Assembly: GCA_045133615.1 (NCBI GenBank)
Contig: JBGUUQ010000087.1
Location: 10,327 to 74,326, forward strand
Reading direction: 5' to 3'
Length of the DNA: 64,000 nucleotides
From: M3 sp045133615
GTDB lineage: Bacteria; Bacteroidota; Bacteroidia; Bacteroidales; Muribaculaceae
In this document: positions 25,901 to 34,023 of the stretch, in pieces
Numbering within the stretch: position 1 is the first letter of the stretch
Layout of the letters: each line of letters begins with the position of its first letter
Made by a program: the position numbers and the translations under genes
Notes under the pieces: model-generated
Database searches by the model: none
Seen by the model: only the letters and a program-made list of their open reading frames with translations
What the model was told of the DNA's origin: nothing

Positions 25901-26593
25901 ATGCAATCGGAGAAAAGAATACTTGCGGTGGATGATGAGGCGCTGATATGCGAGGTGCTGAAGTTTAACCTTGAGGCGGAGGGGATGAAGGTGGATACCG
26001 CCCTGTCGGCCGAGGAGGCTTTGGAGCTGAATATCGGCGAGTATGACTTACTGATACTTGATGTGATGATGGGCGAGATGAGCGGCGTGGAGCTTGCTCA
26101 CCGGGTGAAACAGAATCCGGAGACGGCGCATGTGCCTATCATATTCTGCTCGGCGAAGGGGGCGGAGGATGACCGCGTGGCGGGGCTTGTGTCGGGGGCT
26201 GATGACTATGTGGTGAAGCCGTTTTCGATGCGTGAGCTTGTGGCTCGTGTGAAGTCGATACTCGGACGGCACGGGATGTCGCAACCGGACGGGAATGTGG
26301 CTCGTGTGTTGAGCTACAAGGGATTGGTGATGGACTTGGATTGCCAACGTGTGACGACCGACGGGGTGACGACGGCTCTGACGAGGACGGAGTATGAGAT
26401 ATTGGCTTTGTTTTTGAGGAACAGGAACCGTCTGTTCAGCCGCAGCGAGATTTTCAAGTCGGTGTGGCCGGAGCAGGTAGTGGTGTCGGACAGGACGGTG
26501 GATGTGAATATTTCGCGGATAAGGAAGAAGTTGGGCGAATATGCTTCGCATCTTGTGAATCGTTCGGGCTTCGGCTACGGATTTATGGAGTAA
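25901..26593 (+). CDS. OmpR/PhoB-family response regulator
   Basis: 230 residues. Receiver domain 1-120: acidic pocket D11-D12, phospho-acceptor D54 (LLILDVMMG), S84 and K106 (DDYVVKPFS). A winged-helix DNA-binding domain follows from about 135 (LVMDLDCQRV ... LTRTEYEILALFLRNRNRLFSRSEIF, and DRTVDVNISRIRKKLG, the recognition-helix region). All key receiver residues are intact. No histidine kinase gene is adjacent; the nearest neighbours are the phosphate transporter upstream and rnhB downstream (23 bases). Regulation of phosphate uptake is a plausible guess from position only. Confidence 0.93.
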   Translation: MQSEKRILAVDDEALICEVLKFNLEAEGMKVDTALSAEEALELNIGEYDLLILDVMMGEMSGVELAHRVKQNPETAHVPIIFCSAKGAEDDRVAGLVSGADDYVVKPFSMRELVARVKSILGRHGMSQPDGNVARVLSYKGLVMDLDCQRVTTDGVTTALTRTEYEILALFLRNRNRLFSRSEIFKSVWPEQVVVSDRTVDVNISRIRKKLGEYASHLVNRSGFGYGFME

Positions 26594-26616
26594 GGACTGA
26601 AAAAAGGTGATAAAAG

Positions 26617-27213
26617 ATGCTACCTACGTGTTATATATCGGGACGCTATGAGGCGGGGTGCGACGAGGCGGGTCGCGGCTGCTTGGCAGGGGCTGTGTAT
26701 GCCGCTGCGGTGATATTGCCGGATGATTTCCACCATCCGCTGCTGAATGACTCGAAGCAGCTCACGGAGGCTCGCCGGGAGAAGCTTCGCCCGATAATAG
26801 AGGCGGAGGCTGTGGCGTGGGCCGTTGGAACGGTGTCGGCGCAGGAGATTGATGAAATCAATATTCTGAGGGCGTCGATTTTGGCGATGCATCGTGCTCT
26901 TGACGGGCTGTCGACGGTGCCGGGTGGAATTATAGTTGACGGGAACCGTTTTTCGCCCTACGGGGATATTGTGTATGAGACGTTTGTGAAGGGGGACGGA
27001 CGTTTCGGAAACATTGCGGCAGCGTCGATTTTGGCGAAGACGCATCGCGATGAGGAGATGAGGCGGCTGCATGAGGAGTATCCGCAATATGGCTGGAATG
27101 TGAACAAGGGGTACCCTACCCGCGCCCATCGTGAGGCAATAGAACGATATGGAACGACGCCGTATCACAGAATGTCGTTCAGGCTGACAGACCCGCAACT
27201 GACGCTTTTTTAA
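26617..27213 (+). CDS. rnhB: Ribonuclease HII
   Basis: 198 residues, normal for RNase HII, which nicks RNA in RNA-DNA hybrids and removes single ribonucleotides. The catalytic N-terminal motif EAGCDEAGRGCLAGAVYAAA (D16, E17, and the GRG substrate-specificity motif) is followed by LNDSKQLTEARRE and IIVDGNRFSPYG, which carries the next acidic residue. The last is in AAASILAKTHRDEEM. KGYPTRAHREAIERYG is typical of the C-terminal part. Starts 23 bases after the response regulator. Confidence 0.96.
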   Translation: MLPTCYISGRYEAGCDEAGRGCLAGAVYAAAVILPDDFHHPLLNDSKQLTEARREKLRPIIEAEAVAWAVGTVSAQEIDEINILRASILAMHRALDGLSTVPGGIIVDGNRFSPYGDIVYETFVKGDGRFGNIAAASILAKTHRDEEMRRLHEEYPQYGWNVNKGYPTRAHREAIERYGTTPYHRMSFRLTDPQLTLF

Positions 27214-27224
27214 GACAGCACAGT

Positions 27225-27268
27225 TCGGAAAACGCAGTATTTTGGTGTGGTTTTTATCGGAAAACGCA
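27225..27268 (+). repeat. Two TCGGAAAACGCA copies at 32-bp spacing
   Basis: TCGGAAAACGCA at 27225-27236 and again at 27257-27268, start to start exactly 32 bp, between rnhB and the ORF6N gene. The core TCGGAA and the 32-bp period are shared with the four-copy array at 49419. A TATATTTG -7-like box lies downstream at 27334. Confidence 0.6.
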
Positions 27269-27391
27269 CCTTTGAGACGCGAGAGGGAAATTCTGTTTTC
27301 TTGGATTTAATATGTGTTTTGGCATTTATTTATTATATTTGCGTTAATTAATTTGGCTCAAAGGCTTCGATGTAGAAGTGATAAACTAAAT

Positions 27392-27955
27392 ATGGAACTT
27401 ACAGAAAAGAAGGATGAAATTGTAAAATACGAAGCTGTGAACGACAAGATTGTTCGGCTTAGAGGAAAGGACATTATACCCGACTTTGCTGTGGCAGAGT
27501 TGTATGGAGTGCAGACAAAGGAGGTAAACCAAGCCGTGAGGAACAATCCGGACAAGTTTCCCGAAGGCTATGTCTTTGAGGTTGATAAAGAAGAACTTGC
27601 AGATTTGCGGTCAAAATTTTTGACCACAAACTTGGCAAAAAGTCGAGTGATGCCAAAGGCGTTTACGGAGAAAGGTCTGTACATGCTTGCCACTATCCTA
27701 AAGGGAGATAAGGCAACGGAAACGACGATATCAATCATCGAAACCTACGCGAAATTGCGCGAACTATCTCGCACCATTGGAGAGATGGCGAAGAACCCGG
27801 ACGAGTTCAAGCAAAAGTCGCTCATGCAGCGCAGCGGTGAAATAGTGGAAGATCTTTTTGGAGATGACTTTCAGACTAACGAAACCGAGACAGAGATTGA
27901 ACTGAACTTCGCTGTGTTGAAACTCAAACATACCATAAAGCGAAAGAAGCAATGA
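27392..27955 (+). CDS. ORF6N domain protein (KilA-N/antirepressor type)
   Basis: 187 residues from ATG 27392. The ORF6N DNA-binding module covers about 15-100: KIVRLRGKDIIPDFAVAELY, GVQTKEVNQAVRNNPDKFPE, GYVFEVDKEELADLRSKF, then KAFTEKGLYMLATIL. A helical C-terminal region follows, ending in a basic tail (KHTIKRKKQ). ORF6N proteins are common in phages and mobile regions of Bacteroidetes, but no other phage gene is here, so this may be a domesticated or stray copy. TATATTTG at 27334-27341 could be its -7 box, and a paired TCGGAA repeat lies further upstream. It has its own terminator, so it appears monocistronic. Confidence 0.85.
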   Translation: MELTEKKDEIVKYEAVNDKIVRLRGKDIIPDFAVAELYGVQTKEVNQAVRNNPDKFPEGYVFEVDKEELADLRSKFLTTNLAKSRVMPKAFTEKGLYMLATILKGDKATETTISIIETYAKLRELSRTIGEMAKNPDEFKQKSLMQRSGEIVEDLFGDDFQTNETETEIELNFAVLKLKHTIKRKKQ

Positions 27956-27975
27956 GAAACGTAATCAGAGAGTTC

Positions 27976-28020
27976 GGCTGTAATGCGTTGTATAATCAGG
28001 CATTACAGCCTATGTTGTTT
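27976..28020 (+). terminator. Terminator of the ORF6N gene
   Basis: GGCTGTAATGC (27976-27986) pairs perfectly with GCATTACAGCC (28000-28010); 13-base loop; followed by TATGTTGTTTTTA. Confidence 0.8.
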
Positions 28021-28085
28021 TTAGGGTGTGTGTAAAGGAGGGGTGGAATAGGTGTGTTTTTGTGTAGGGAAATTCTGGGTATGAT

Positions 28086-28116
28086 TTTCAATTTTCAATT
28101 AATTAGTCTATCTTTG
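28086..28116 (+). promoter_or_regulatory. Promoter of the DUF4254-GT9-ruvB run
   Basis: TTTC (28086-28089), 19 bases, TATCTTTG (28109-28116); one mismatch in the -33 box. Supports the ATG at 28139 over an upstream TTG. Confidence 0.65.
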
Positions 28117-28138
28117 TGAATTATAAAAATTGAAAATT

Positions 28139-28747
28139 ATGAAATTTGCCGATAAATGCAACCGTATTTTTTGGGAAACTACCGAAAAGTACCACGAGTA
28201 TGACAACATCGATGCTAAAGTGACTAATCCATACGAAGAGGGCAGTATCGAAAACACTCTTTTTGCAAAGAATTGGATTGATGCCGCACAATGGCATATG
28301 GAGGACATAATCCGCGACCCGAATATCGACCCGGTGGAGGCTCTCACGCTGAAACGCCGTATAGATAAGTCGAATCAGGACCGTACGGATATGGTTGAGG
28401 AGTTGGATACATACTTCCGCGAACTCTACAAGGATGTGAAGACTCTTCCGGATGCCACAATCAATACAGAAAGTCCGGCATGGGCTCTCGACAGATTGTC
28501 GATATTGGCGTTGAAGATATACCACATGGAGGTGGAAGTGGCTCGTAAGGATGCTTCTGAGGCTCATATCGCGAAGTGCCAAGCGAAACTGAATGTGCTA
28601 TTGGAACAGCGCGTGGACCTTTCGACAGCTATCGACCAATTGTTGGAGGATATCGAGGCGGGTCGCAAGTATATGAAGGTGTATCGCCAAATGAAGATGT
28701 ATAACGACGCAGAGACCAATCCGGTGCTCTACGCGAACAAGAAGTAG
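28139..28747 (+). CDS. DUF4254 family protein
   Basis: 202 residues, all-helical in appearance, no signal peptide, membrane segment or recognised catalytic motif. Typical family features include FAKNWIDAAQWHMEDIIRDP near residue 40, the ALTLKRRIDKSNQDRTDMVE helix, and INTESPAWALDRLSILALKIY. DUF4254 genes commonly sit immediately before a family 9 glycosyltransferase in Bacteroidetes, as here (29 bases to the next start), suggesting a role in LPS or surface glycan assembly. The function is not established. Confidence 0.85.
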   Translation: MKFADKCNRIFWETTEKYHEYDNIDAKVTNPYEEGSIENTLFAKNWIDAAQWHMEDIIRDPNIDPVEALTLKRRIDKSNQDRTDMVEELDTYFRELYKDVKTLPDATINTESPAWALDRLSILALKIYHMEVEVARKDASEAHIAKCQAKLNVLLEQRVDLSTAIDQLLEDIEAGRKYMKVYRQMKMYNDAETNPVLYANKK

Positions 28748-28776
28748 TCTCCCCCACCCTTTTTACCCGACGACTG

Positions 28777-29865
28777 ATGGCTCGACATGATGATTTTTCG
28801 TCAAACAAGCGCTACCGTAATGTGCTGATAGCCCGCTTTTCGGCTCTCGGCGATGTGGCGATGACGATACCGGTGGTGTACAGCGTGTGCTACTGCAATC
28901 CCGATACGCGCTTTATTTTCATCACCAAGCCGGCGACGCAATCGCTGATGATAAATGCGCCGAAAAATTTGGTGGTCATCGGAGTCGATGTGAAGGAAAA
29001 ATACAGCGGATTGCGCGGATTGATGCGTCTTTTCGCCGATTTGCACCGCGAATATTCCATCGATGCGTTTGCTGACCTGCACAGTGTGATACGCACGCAT
29101 GTGCTCGGAATGCTGTGTCGCATAAACGGTATTCCGGTGAAGGTGATAAACAAGGGGCGTGCGAATAAGAAGGCATTGACACGCAAGCGCAACAAGGTGA
29201 TGCTTCCGCTGATTTCGTCGCGTGCCCGCTACCGCGAGGTGCTCTATCGCTTGGGATTCCCTTATGAGGAGCATTTCCACTCCCTATTCGGAGAGGAAAA
29301 GGCTGCACCGGAGTTGTTTGCATCGGTGTCGGTACCTAAAGCAGAGGGAGAAACGTGGATAGGAATAGCCCCGTTTGCAAAACATGCAGGGAAGATATAT
29401 CCGACGGAATTGATGGAGAAAGTGGTGGAAGAGTTAGCCAAACGACAGAACACCCGCATATTCCTTTTCGGAGGAGGCGATGAGGAGCGAAAGGTGCTTG
29501 GCGGATGGGCAGCAAAATACCCATCAGTGACATCGCTTGCAGAGAAGCGCAACGGCTTTCCGGTGGAATTGGCACTGTTGAGCCATATCGATGTGATGGT
29601 ATCGATGGACTCAGCCAACATGCATTTAGCATCGGTGGTGGCAGTACCTGTGGTAAGCATCTGGGGCGCTACCCACCCCTATTGCGGCTTTAAGGGCTGG
29701 AAACAGGATGAGGCCAATATCGTGCAGCTTCCGATGACATGCCGACCGTGTTCGGTATTCGGCAACAAGCCATGCCATCGCGGGGATTATCATTGCCTCG
29801 CAGGGATTCCGCCGGCAGTAATCATTGCCAAAATAGAAAATGTGCTCAATGGACGACAACTTTGA
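28777..29865 (+). CDS. Glycosyltransferase family 9 (heptosyltransferase-like)
   Basis: 362 residues with the two-domain GT-B layout. The N-terminal domain begins VLIARFSALGDVAMTIPVVY. The C-terminal domain holds the nucleotide-sugar site, including WIGIAPFAKHAGKIYP, IFLFGGGDEE, and the family signature VSMDSANMHLASVVAVPVVS then IWGATHP. GT9 enzymes add heptose or related sugars to the LPS inner core on the cytoplasmic face of the inner membrane. A Cys cluster near the C-terminus (CRPCSVFGNKPCHRGDYHC) is common in the family. The 3' end overlaps ruvB by 17 bases. Confidence 0.92.
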   Translation: MARHDDFSSNKRYRNVLIARFSALGDVAMTIPVVYSVCYCNPDTRFIFITKPATQSLMINAPKNLVVIGVDVKEKYSGLRGLMRLFADLHREYSIDAFADLHSVIRTHVLGMLCRINGIPVKVINKGRANKKALTRKRNKVMLPLISSRARYREVLYRLGFPYEEHFHSLFGEEKAAPELFASVSVPKAEGETWIGIAPFAKHAGKIYPTELMEKVVEELAKRQNTRIFLFGGGDEERKVLGGWAAKYPSVTSLAEKRNGFPVELALLSHIDVMVSMDSANMHLASVVAVPVVSIWGATHPYCGFKGWKQDEANIVQLPMTCRPCSVFGNKPCHRGDYHCLAGIPPAVIIAKIENVLNGRQL

Positions 29866-30868
29866 CATACGCGCAGCCCGCTGCGAGAGCGACAAAGACC
29901 TTGAAAAGGCTCTCCGCCCCTCGGAGTTTGACTCGTTCAGCGGGCAAGAAAAGATAATAGAGAATCTACGAGTGTTTGTGGCTGCGGCACGAATGCGCGG
30001 AGAAGCTCTCGACCATACCCTACTCCACGGTCCTCCCGGCCTTGGCAAAACGACATTGTCGAACATCATAGCAAATGAGCTTGGTGTGGGATTTAAGGTG
30101 ACATCGGGTCCGGTGTTGGACAAACCGGGAGATTTGGCGGGGATACTTACATCGCTTGAGGAGAACGATGTGCTGTTTATCGACGAAATACATCGTCTCA
30201 GCCCTATTGTCGAGGAGTACCTTTATTCGGCAATGGAGGATTACCGCATCGACATAATGATAGACAAGGGTCCGGGAGCGAGAAGCGTGCAATTGTCGCT
30301 GTCGCCGTTCACACTAATCGGAGCAACAACCCGCAGCGGACTGCTCACCTCTCCCCTACGCGCCCGCTTCGGAATCAATTGTCACTTAGAATATTATGAC
30401 CACGAGATACTCGAACGCATAGTGCTTCGCTCGTCCAAATTGCTCAACATCAAATGTACCGGCGAGGCAGCACACGAGATAGCGATGCGCAGTCGCGGGA
30501 CCCCGCGAATAGCCAATGCGCTGCTGCGTCGCGTGCGAGATTTCGCACAGGTGAAAGGTTCGGGTATAATAGAGCCGGAAATCGCTCGTTTCGCGCTCGA
30601 AGCGCTCAATATAGACCGCTACGGATTGGATGAGATAGACAATAAGATATTGACGACTATCATCACCAAATTCAAGGGCGGACCGGTGGGACTTTCGACG
30701 ATAGCAACAGCACTCGGCGAGGACCCCGGAACGATAGAAGAGGTGTACGAACCATTCCTCATCAAAGAAGGATTTATAAAACGCACACCCCGCGGACGCG
30801 AAGTGACCGAGTTGGCTTACAGTCATTTAGGTCATGGCGGCGGGAACGGGTTCGGCTCGCTGTTTTAG
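29849..30868 (+). CDS. ruvB: Holliday junction ATP-dependent DNA helicase RuvB
   Basis: 339 residues from ATG 29849. RuvB is the AAA+ motor of branch migration with RuvA. It begins DDNFDIRA and continues LRPSEFDSFSGQEKIIENL. Walker A is LLHGPPGLGKTTLSNIIA, Walker B VLFIDEIHRL, sensor 1 LIGATTRSGLL with the arginine finger in PLRARFG, and the C-terminal winged helix ends TPRGREVTELAYSHLG. An ATG three codons upstream (29840) is possible, but MDDNFDI is the usual start. ruvA is not in the window. Overlaps the preceding glycosyltransferase gene. Confidence 0.97.
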   Translation: MDDNFDIRAARCESDKDLEKALRPSEFDSFSGQEKIIENLRVFVAAARMRGEALDHTLLHGPPGLGKTTLSNIIANELGVGFKVTSGPVLDKPGDLAGILTSLEENDVLFIDEIHRLSPIVEEYLYSAMEDYRIDIMIDKGPGARSVQLSLSPFTLIGATTRSGLLTSPLRARFGINCHLEYYDHEILERIVLRSSKLLNIKCTGEAAHEIAMRSRGTPRIANALLRRVRDFAQVKGSGIIEPEIARFALEALNIDRYGLDEIDNKILTTIITKFKGGPVGLSTIATALGEDPGTIEEVYEPFLIKEGFIKRTPRGREVTELAYSHLGHGGGNGFGSLF

Positions 30869-30895
30869 AGAAGACAAACAGAGAAAATTCATCAC

Positions 30896-32389
30896 ATGGC
30901 AGGAATAAAAAGTTTGGTAAAAGACACCGCAATCTATGGATTGAGCAGCATCGTGGGGCGGTTTCTCAATTGGCTGCTCGTACCGATATACACAGCGGTA
31001 TTTCTCCCCGATGAATACGGGATAGTAACCTATCTCTATGCGATAGTGGCGATAGGTCTTATCGTGCTTACTTACGGTATGGAAACGGCATTTTTCCGCT
31101 TCATCAACCATGAGGAGGTGAAAAATCCGATGGAGGTGTACAGCACGACACTGATTTCGTTGGCAACGACATCGACTCTGTTTTTCGCACTGCTACTGAT
31201 ATTTTTAGACCCGATAGCCTCTTCGCTGCGATGCGGCGAACACCCCAGCTATATCTGGATGCTCGGAGCCACATTGGCCATAGATGCCTATACGGCTATC
31301 CCCTTTTCGTATCTGCGCTATAAGGAACGACCGATACGATTTGCCACACTGAAATTGGTGAATATCGCGGTAAACATAGGGTTGAATCTGTTTTTCCTGT
31401 TGCTGTGTCCATGGCTTTGGGAACATAATCCGGGCGTTATCGCTTGGTTTTACGAGCCTACGTTCGGCGTGGGATACATATTCCTTGCCAATCTGATAAG
31501 TTCGCTTATAACGCTACTGATGCTGTTGCCCGACCTTGTTCATGTGCCGGTGACATTCGACCGAAAACTGCTTCGCAGGATGCTTATATACGCCTATCCC
31601 TTATTGATATTGGGCTTGGCGGGTATCATGAACCAAAATCTCGACAAGATATTTCTGCCATCGCTGTTCCCTTCGGAAGAGATAGCAATGCAAGAACTTG
31701 GCATCTACGGAGCATGCGGGAAGATAGCTGTGGTGATGATGATGTTTACCCAAGCGTTCCGATTTGCCTACGAGCCATTTATTTTCGCCCAAAACAAGCA
31801 ACGCGGAGCGAATAAAGAGAACGCCTACAGAGATGCGATGGAATATTTCATAATATTCGCATTTTTCATTTTCCTTGCGGTGATGTACTATATGCCGGTG
31901 CTGAAATATTTCATCAGCCCCAAATATTTCTCCGGGCTTAAAGTGGTGCCCATCATCATGTTGGCCGACATCTGTTTCGGAGTGTTCTTCAATCTGTCGG
32001 TATGGTACAAACTGACCGACAAGACGATATGGGGCACATGGTTTTCGCTCATAGGATTGGCAATAATAATAGCCATCAATTTCATATTTGTACCAATCTA
32101 CGGCTATGTGGCGTGTGCGTGGGCTGCATTGGCCTGCTACGGAACGATGATGGTAATCTCGTATTTCGCAGGGCAACGGAAGTATCGAATTGCATACGAC
32201 GTGAAAAATGCCGGATTCTATACCATGCTGTCGCTTGCTTTATACGGCCTCGGATTGCTCATCGATACCGGCAGCGATTGGGCGGATATGAGCATACGCA
32301 CTATCTTTTTAGCCTTGTTTGTTGTTATAATAGTGAAGAAAGAGTCGTTGCATCCGTCGAAGATGCTTCACGGCTTGATTCACAAATAA
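30896..32389 (+). CDS. Polysaccharide flippase (Wzx/MVF-type lipopolysaccharide biosynthesis protein)
   Basis: 497 residues with about 14 hydrophobic segments across the whole chain. The start GIKSLVKDTAIYGLSSIVGR and FLNWLLVPIYTAVFLPDEYG match the oligosaccharide flippase superfamily, as does the mid-protein YPLLILGLAGIMNQNLDKIF. Such proteins flip lipid-linked glycans across the inner membrane. Neighbouring DUF4254, GT9 and GT4 genes support a surface polysaccharide role. Separated from ruvB by 27 bases and from the next gene by 18, so cotranscription is likely. No visible defect. Confidence 0.88.
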   Translation: MAGIKSLVKDTAIYGLSSIVGRFLNWLLVPIYTAVFLPDEYGIVTYLYAIVAIGLIVLTYGMETAFFRFINHEEVKNPMEVYSTTLISLATTSTLFFALLLIFLDPIASSLRCGEHPSYIWMLGATLAIDAYTAIPFSYLRYKERPIRFATLKLVNIAVNIGLNLFFLLLCPWLWEHNPGVIAWFYEPTFGVGYIFLANLISSLITLLMLLPDLVHVPVTFDRKLLRRMLIYAYPLLILGLAGIMNQNLDKIFLPSLFPSEEIAMQELGIYGACGKIAVVMMMFTQAFRFAYEPFIFAQNKQRGANKENAYRDAMEYFIIFAFFIFLAVMYYMPVLKYFISPKYFSGLKVVPIIMLADICFGVFFNLSVWYKLTDKTIWGTWFSLIGLAIIIAINFIFVPIYGYVACAWAALACYGTMMVISYFAGQRKYRIAYDVKNAGFYTMLSLALYGLGLLIDTGSDWADMSIRTIFLALFVVIIVKKESLHPSKMLHGLIHK

Positions 32390-32407
32390 AAAACAAAAAC
32401 AACAGTC

Positions 32408-33664
32408 ATGACAACAACGAGGGCTATGAAAGCAGTACTTATCAACACCAGCGACTCCATCGGGGGCGCGGCTGTGGTGACCTACCGCCTTATGCAGGCA
32501 CTGCGCCGCGAAGGGGTGGATGCCCGAATGATAGTATTCCACAAGACATCGCAAGACGAGAATGTGGCCCAAACGGGGCACAGGCTGTCGTTTCTGAGAG
32601 AATGTGCCTATACATTCTGCCACAATGGGTTCGACCGACCGAATCTGTTTAAAATCTCGTCGGGATATTCGGGATTGCCGATATGGAAATACCATTGGGT
32701 GAAAGAAGCCGATGTGATAGCTCTAAACTGGATAAATCAAGGGCTACTGTCGCTCGATGGGATAGAGCGCCTTGCCTCGTTGGGGAAACCGATAGTGTGG
32801 ACAATGCACGATATGTGGCAACTGACGGGAGTGTGCCACCACGCTTACGAGTGCGAACGATATAAAGAGCGTTGCGGGCGATGTCAGTATATCAACAACG
32901 GGGCGAAAGATTTTGATTTGTCGCGCCGAAGATGGATAAGAAAGCATAATCTGTATGACGATACGTCGATACGCTTTGTCGCCGTGAGCAACTGGCTTGC
33001 GGAGAAATGCCGGGAGAGCTCGCTGCTTCGCAACAGAAGCATCGAGGTAATTCCCAATGCGTTTCCAATCGAGGCGTTTCACACTTCGCCAACCCGCCAT
33101 CTGCCTTGGTGGGACTTAGACAGAACGAAAAACATAATTCTGATGGGAGCGGCACGTATCGACGACCCCATAAAGGGGCTTGACTATGCGATAGATGCCC
33201 TCAACATAGTGGCGGAACGCCGCAAAGATATTGCAGAACGGTCGCAAATGGTGTTTTTCGGAAACATACGCGACGCCTCGCTTCTCGACCGACTGAAGTT
33301 TCCCTACATACATGTCGGTCCGATACAGGATGCGGAGGTGCTTCATCAGCTGTATGCGTCGGCAGATGTAGTGCTGTCGACATCGCTGTACGAGACTCTG
33401 CCGGGGACTCTGATAGAGGGGCAGGCGGCGGGCTGCACACCGGTCACGTTTGGCAGGGGAGGGCAGAGCGATATCGTAGACCACGGAAAGTCGGGATATA
33501 TCGCGGAATACCGCAATGCCGAAAGTGTGGCGGAGGGTATCATACAGGCTCTTGAAAAGCCGGCTGACAGGGAGATGCTGCATGAGCAGGTGAGAAGCCG
33601 ATTTGCATCGGATGTGATAGCGAAACGATATATCGAGCTATTCAATAGAATGTTGGGGAGCTAA
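32408..33664 (+). CDS. Glycosyltransferase family 4 (GT-B)
   Basis: 418 residues (ATG 32408; ATG 32426, MKAVLINTSDSIGGAAVVTY, is an equally good start). The N-terminal acceptor domain includes SDSIGGAAVVTYRLMQALRR and PIVWTMHDMWQLTGVCHHAY, with a Cys-rich insertion CERYKERCGRCQYINNG. The C-terminal nucleotide-sugar domain includes NIILMGAARIDDPIKGLDYA and the E-x7-E-like signature ASADVVLSTSLYETLPGTLI then EGQAAGCTPVTFGRGG. Members with this Cys insertion occur in surface polysaccharide clusters; donor and acceptor unknown. It ends just before repeat copy D. Confidence 0.9.
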   Translation: MTTTRAMKAVLINTSDSIGGAAVVTYRLMQALRREGVDARMIVFHKTSQDENVAQTGHRLSFLRECAYTFCHNGFDRPNLFKISSGYSGLPIWKYHWVKEADVIALNWINQGLLSLDGIERLASLGKPIVWTMHDMWQLTGVCHHAYECERYKERCGRCQYINNGAKDFDLSRRRWIRKHNLYDDTSIRFVAVSNWLAEKCRESSLLRNRSIEVIPNAFPIEAFHTSPTRHLPWWDLDRTKNIILMGAARIDDPIKGLDYAIDALNIVAERRKDIAERSQMVFFGNIRDASLLDRLKFPYIHVGPIQDAEVLHQLYASADVVLSTSLYETLPGTLIEGQAAGCTPVTFGRGGQSDIVDHGKSGYIAEYRNAESVAEGIIQALEKPADREMLHEQVRSRFASDVIAKRYIELFNRMLGS

Positions 33665-33734
33665 ATAAATAACTACTAATACACTGATTTTAGCGGAATT
33701 ACATTGTCCCATATCCTAAAATCTGTCGGGTAGG

Positions 33735-33928
33735 AGTAACGAATCTTTCAGATTCGACCACCTTTTCATCGTTTACCGGTGGTGAGCGGCGGGTCGCCGC
33801 GGACGATCGACCGGCTACTATTAATGATTGCTTCGCAATCGTCGAGAGGCTCGACACCCAATAGGGGGACACACTTTTCAGTCACTTCATGACAGCTGTC
33901 GAGAGGGCGGTGAGTCACCGCTGACAAA
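33735..33928 (+). repeat. Composite hairpin repeat, copy D (in the GT4 / amylase gap)
   Basis: CGAATCTTTCAGATTCG (33740-33756), a CCGGTGGT arm that runs straight into the short palindrome GCGGCGGGTCGCCGCGGAC (the usual inner hairpin has been replaced), GATTGCTTCGCAATC (33827-33841), GTCGAGAGGCTCGAC, GTCACTTCATGAC, and finally GCGGTGAGTCACCGCTGAC (about 33907-33925). This and the amylase terminator fill the 359-base gap; no gene is visible. Confidence 0.82.
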
Positions 33929-33966
33929 TTTTAAGTGGGCGCGGGGGGAGTTGAGAGGGTAGGGAT

Positions 33967-34000
33967 AAAAAGCGACAGCCACCTTTGGAGGTGGCTGTCG
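33967..34000 (-). terminator. Terminator of the alpha-amylase gene
   Basis: CGACAGCCACCT (33973-33984) pairs perfectly over 12 bp with AGGTGGCTGTCG (33989-34000), loop of 4; on the minus strand it is followed by CTTTTT. Starts 23 bases after the stop codon. Confidence 0.9.
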
Positions 34001-34023
34001 TGCAGAATATGAGGGTTGGGGGA

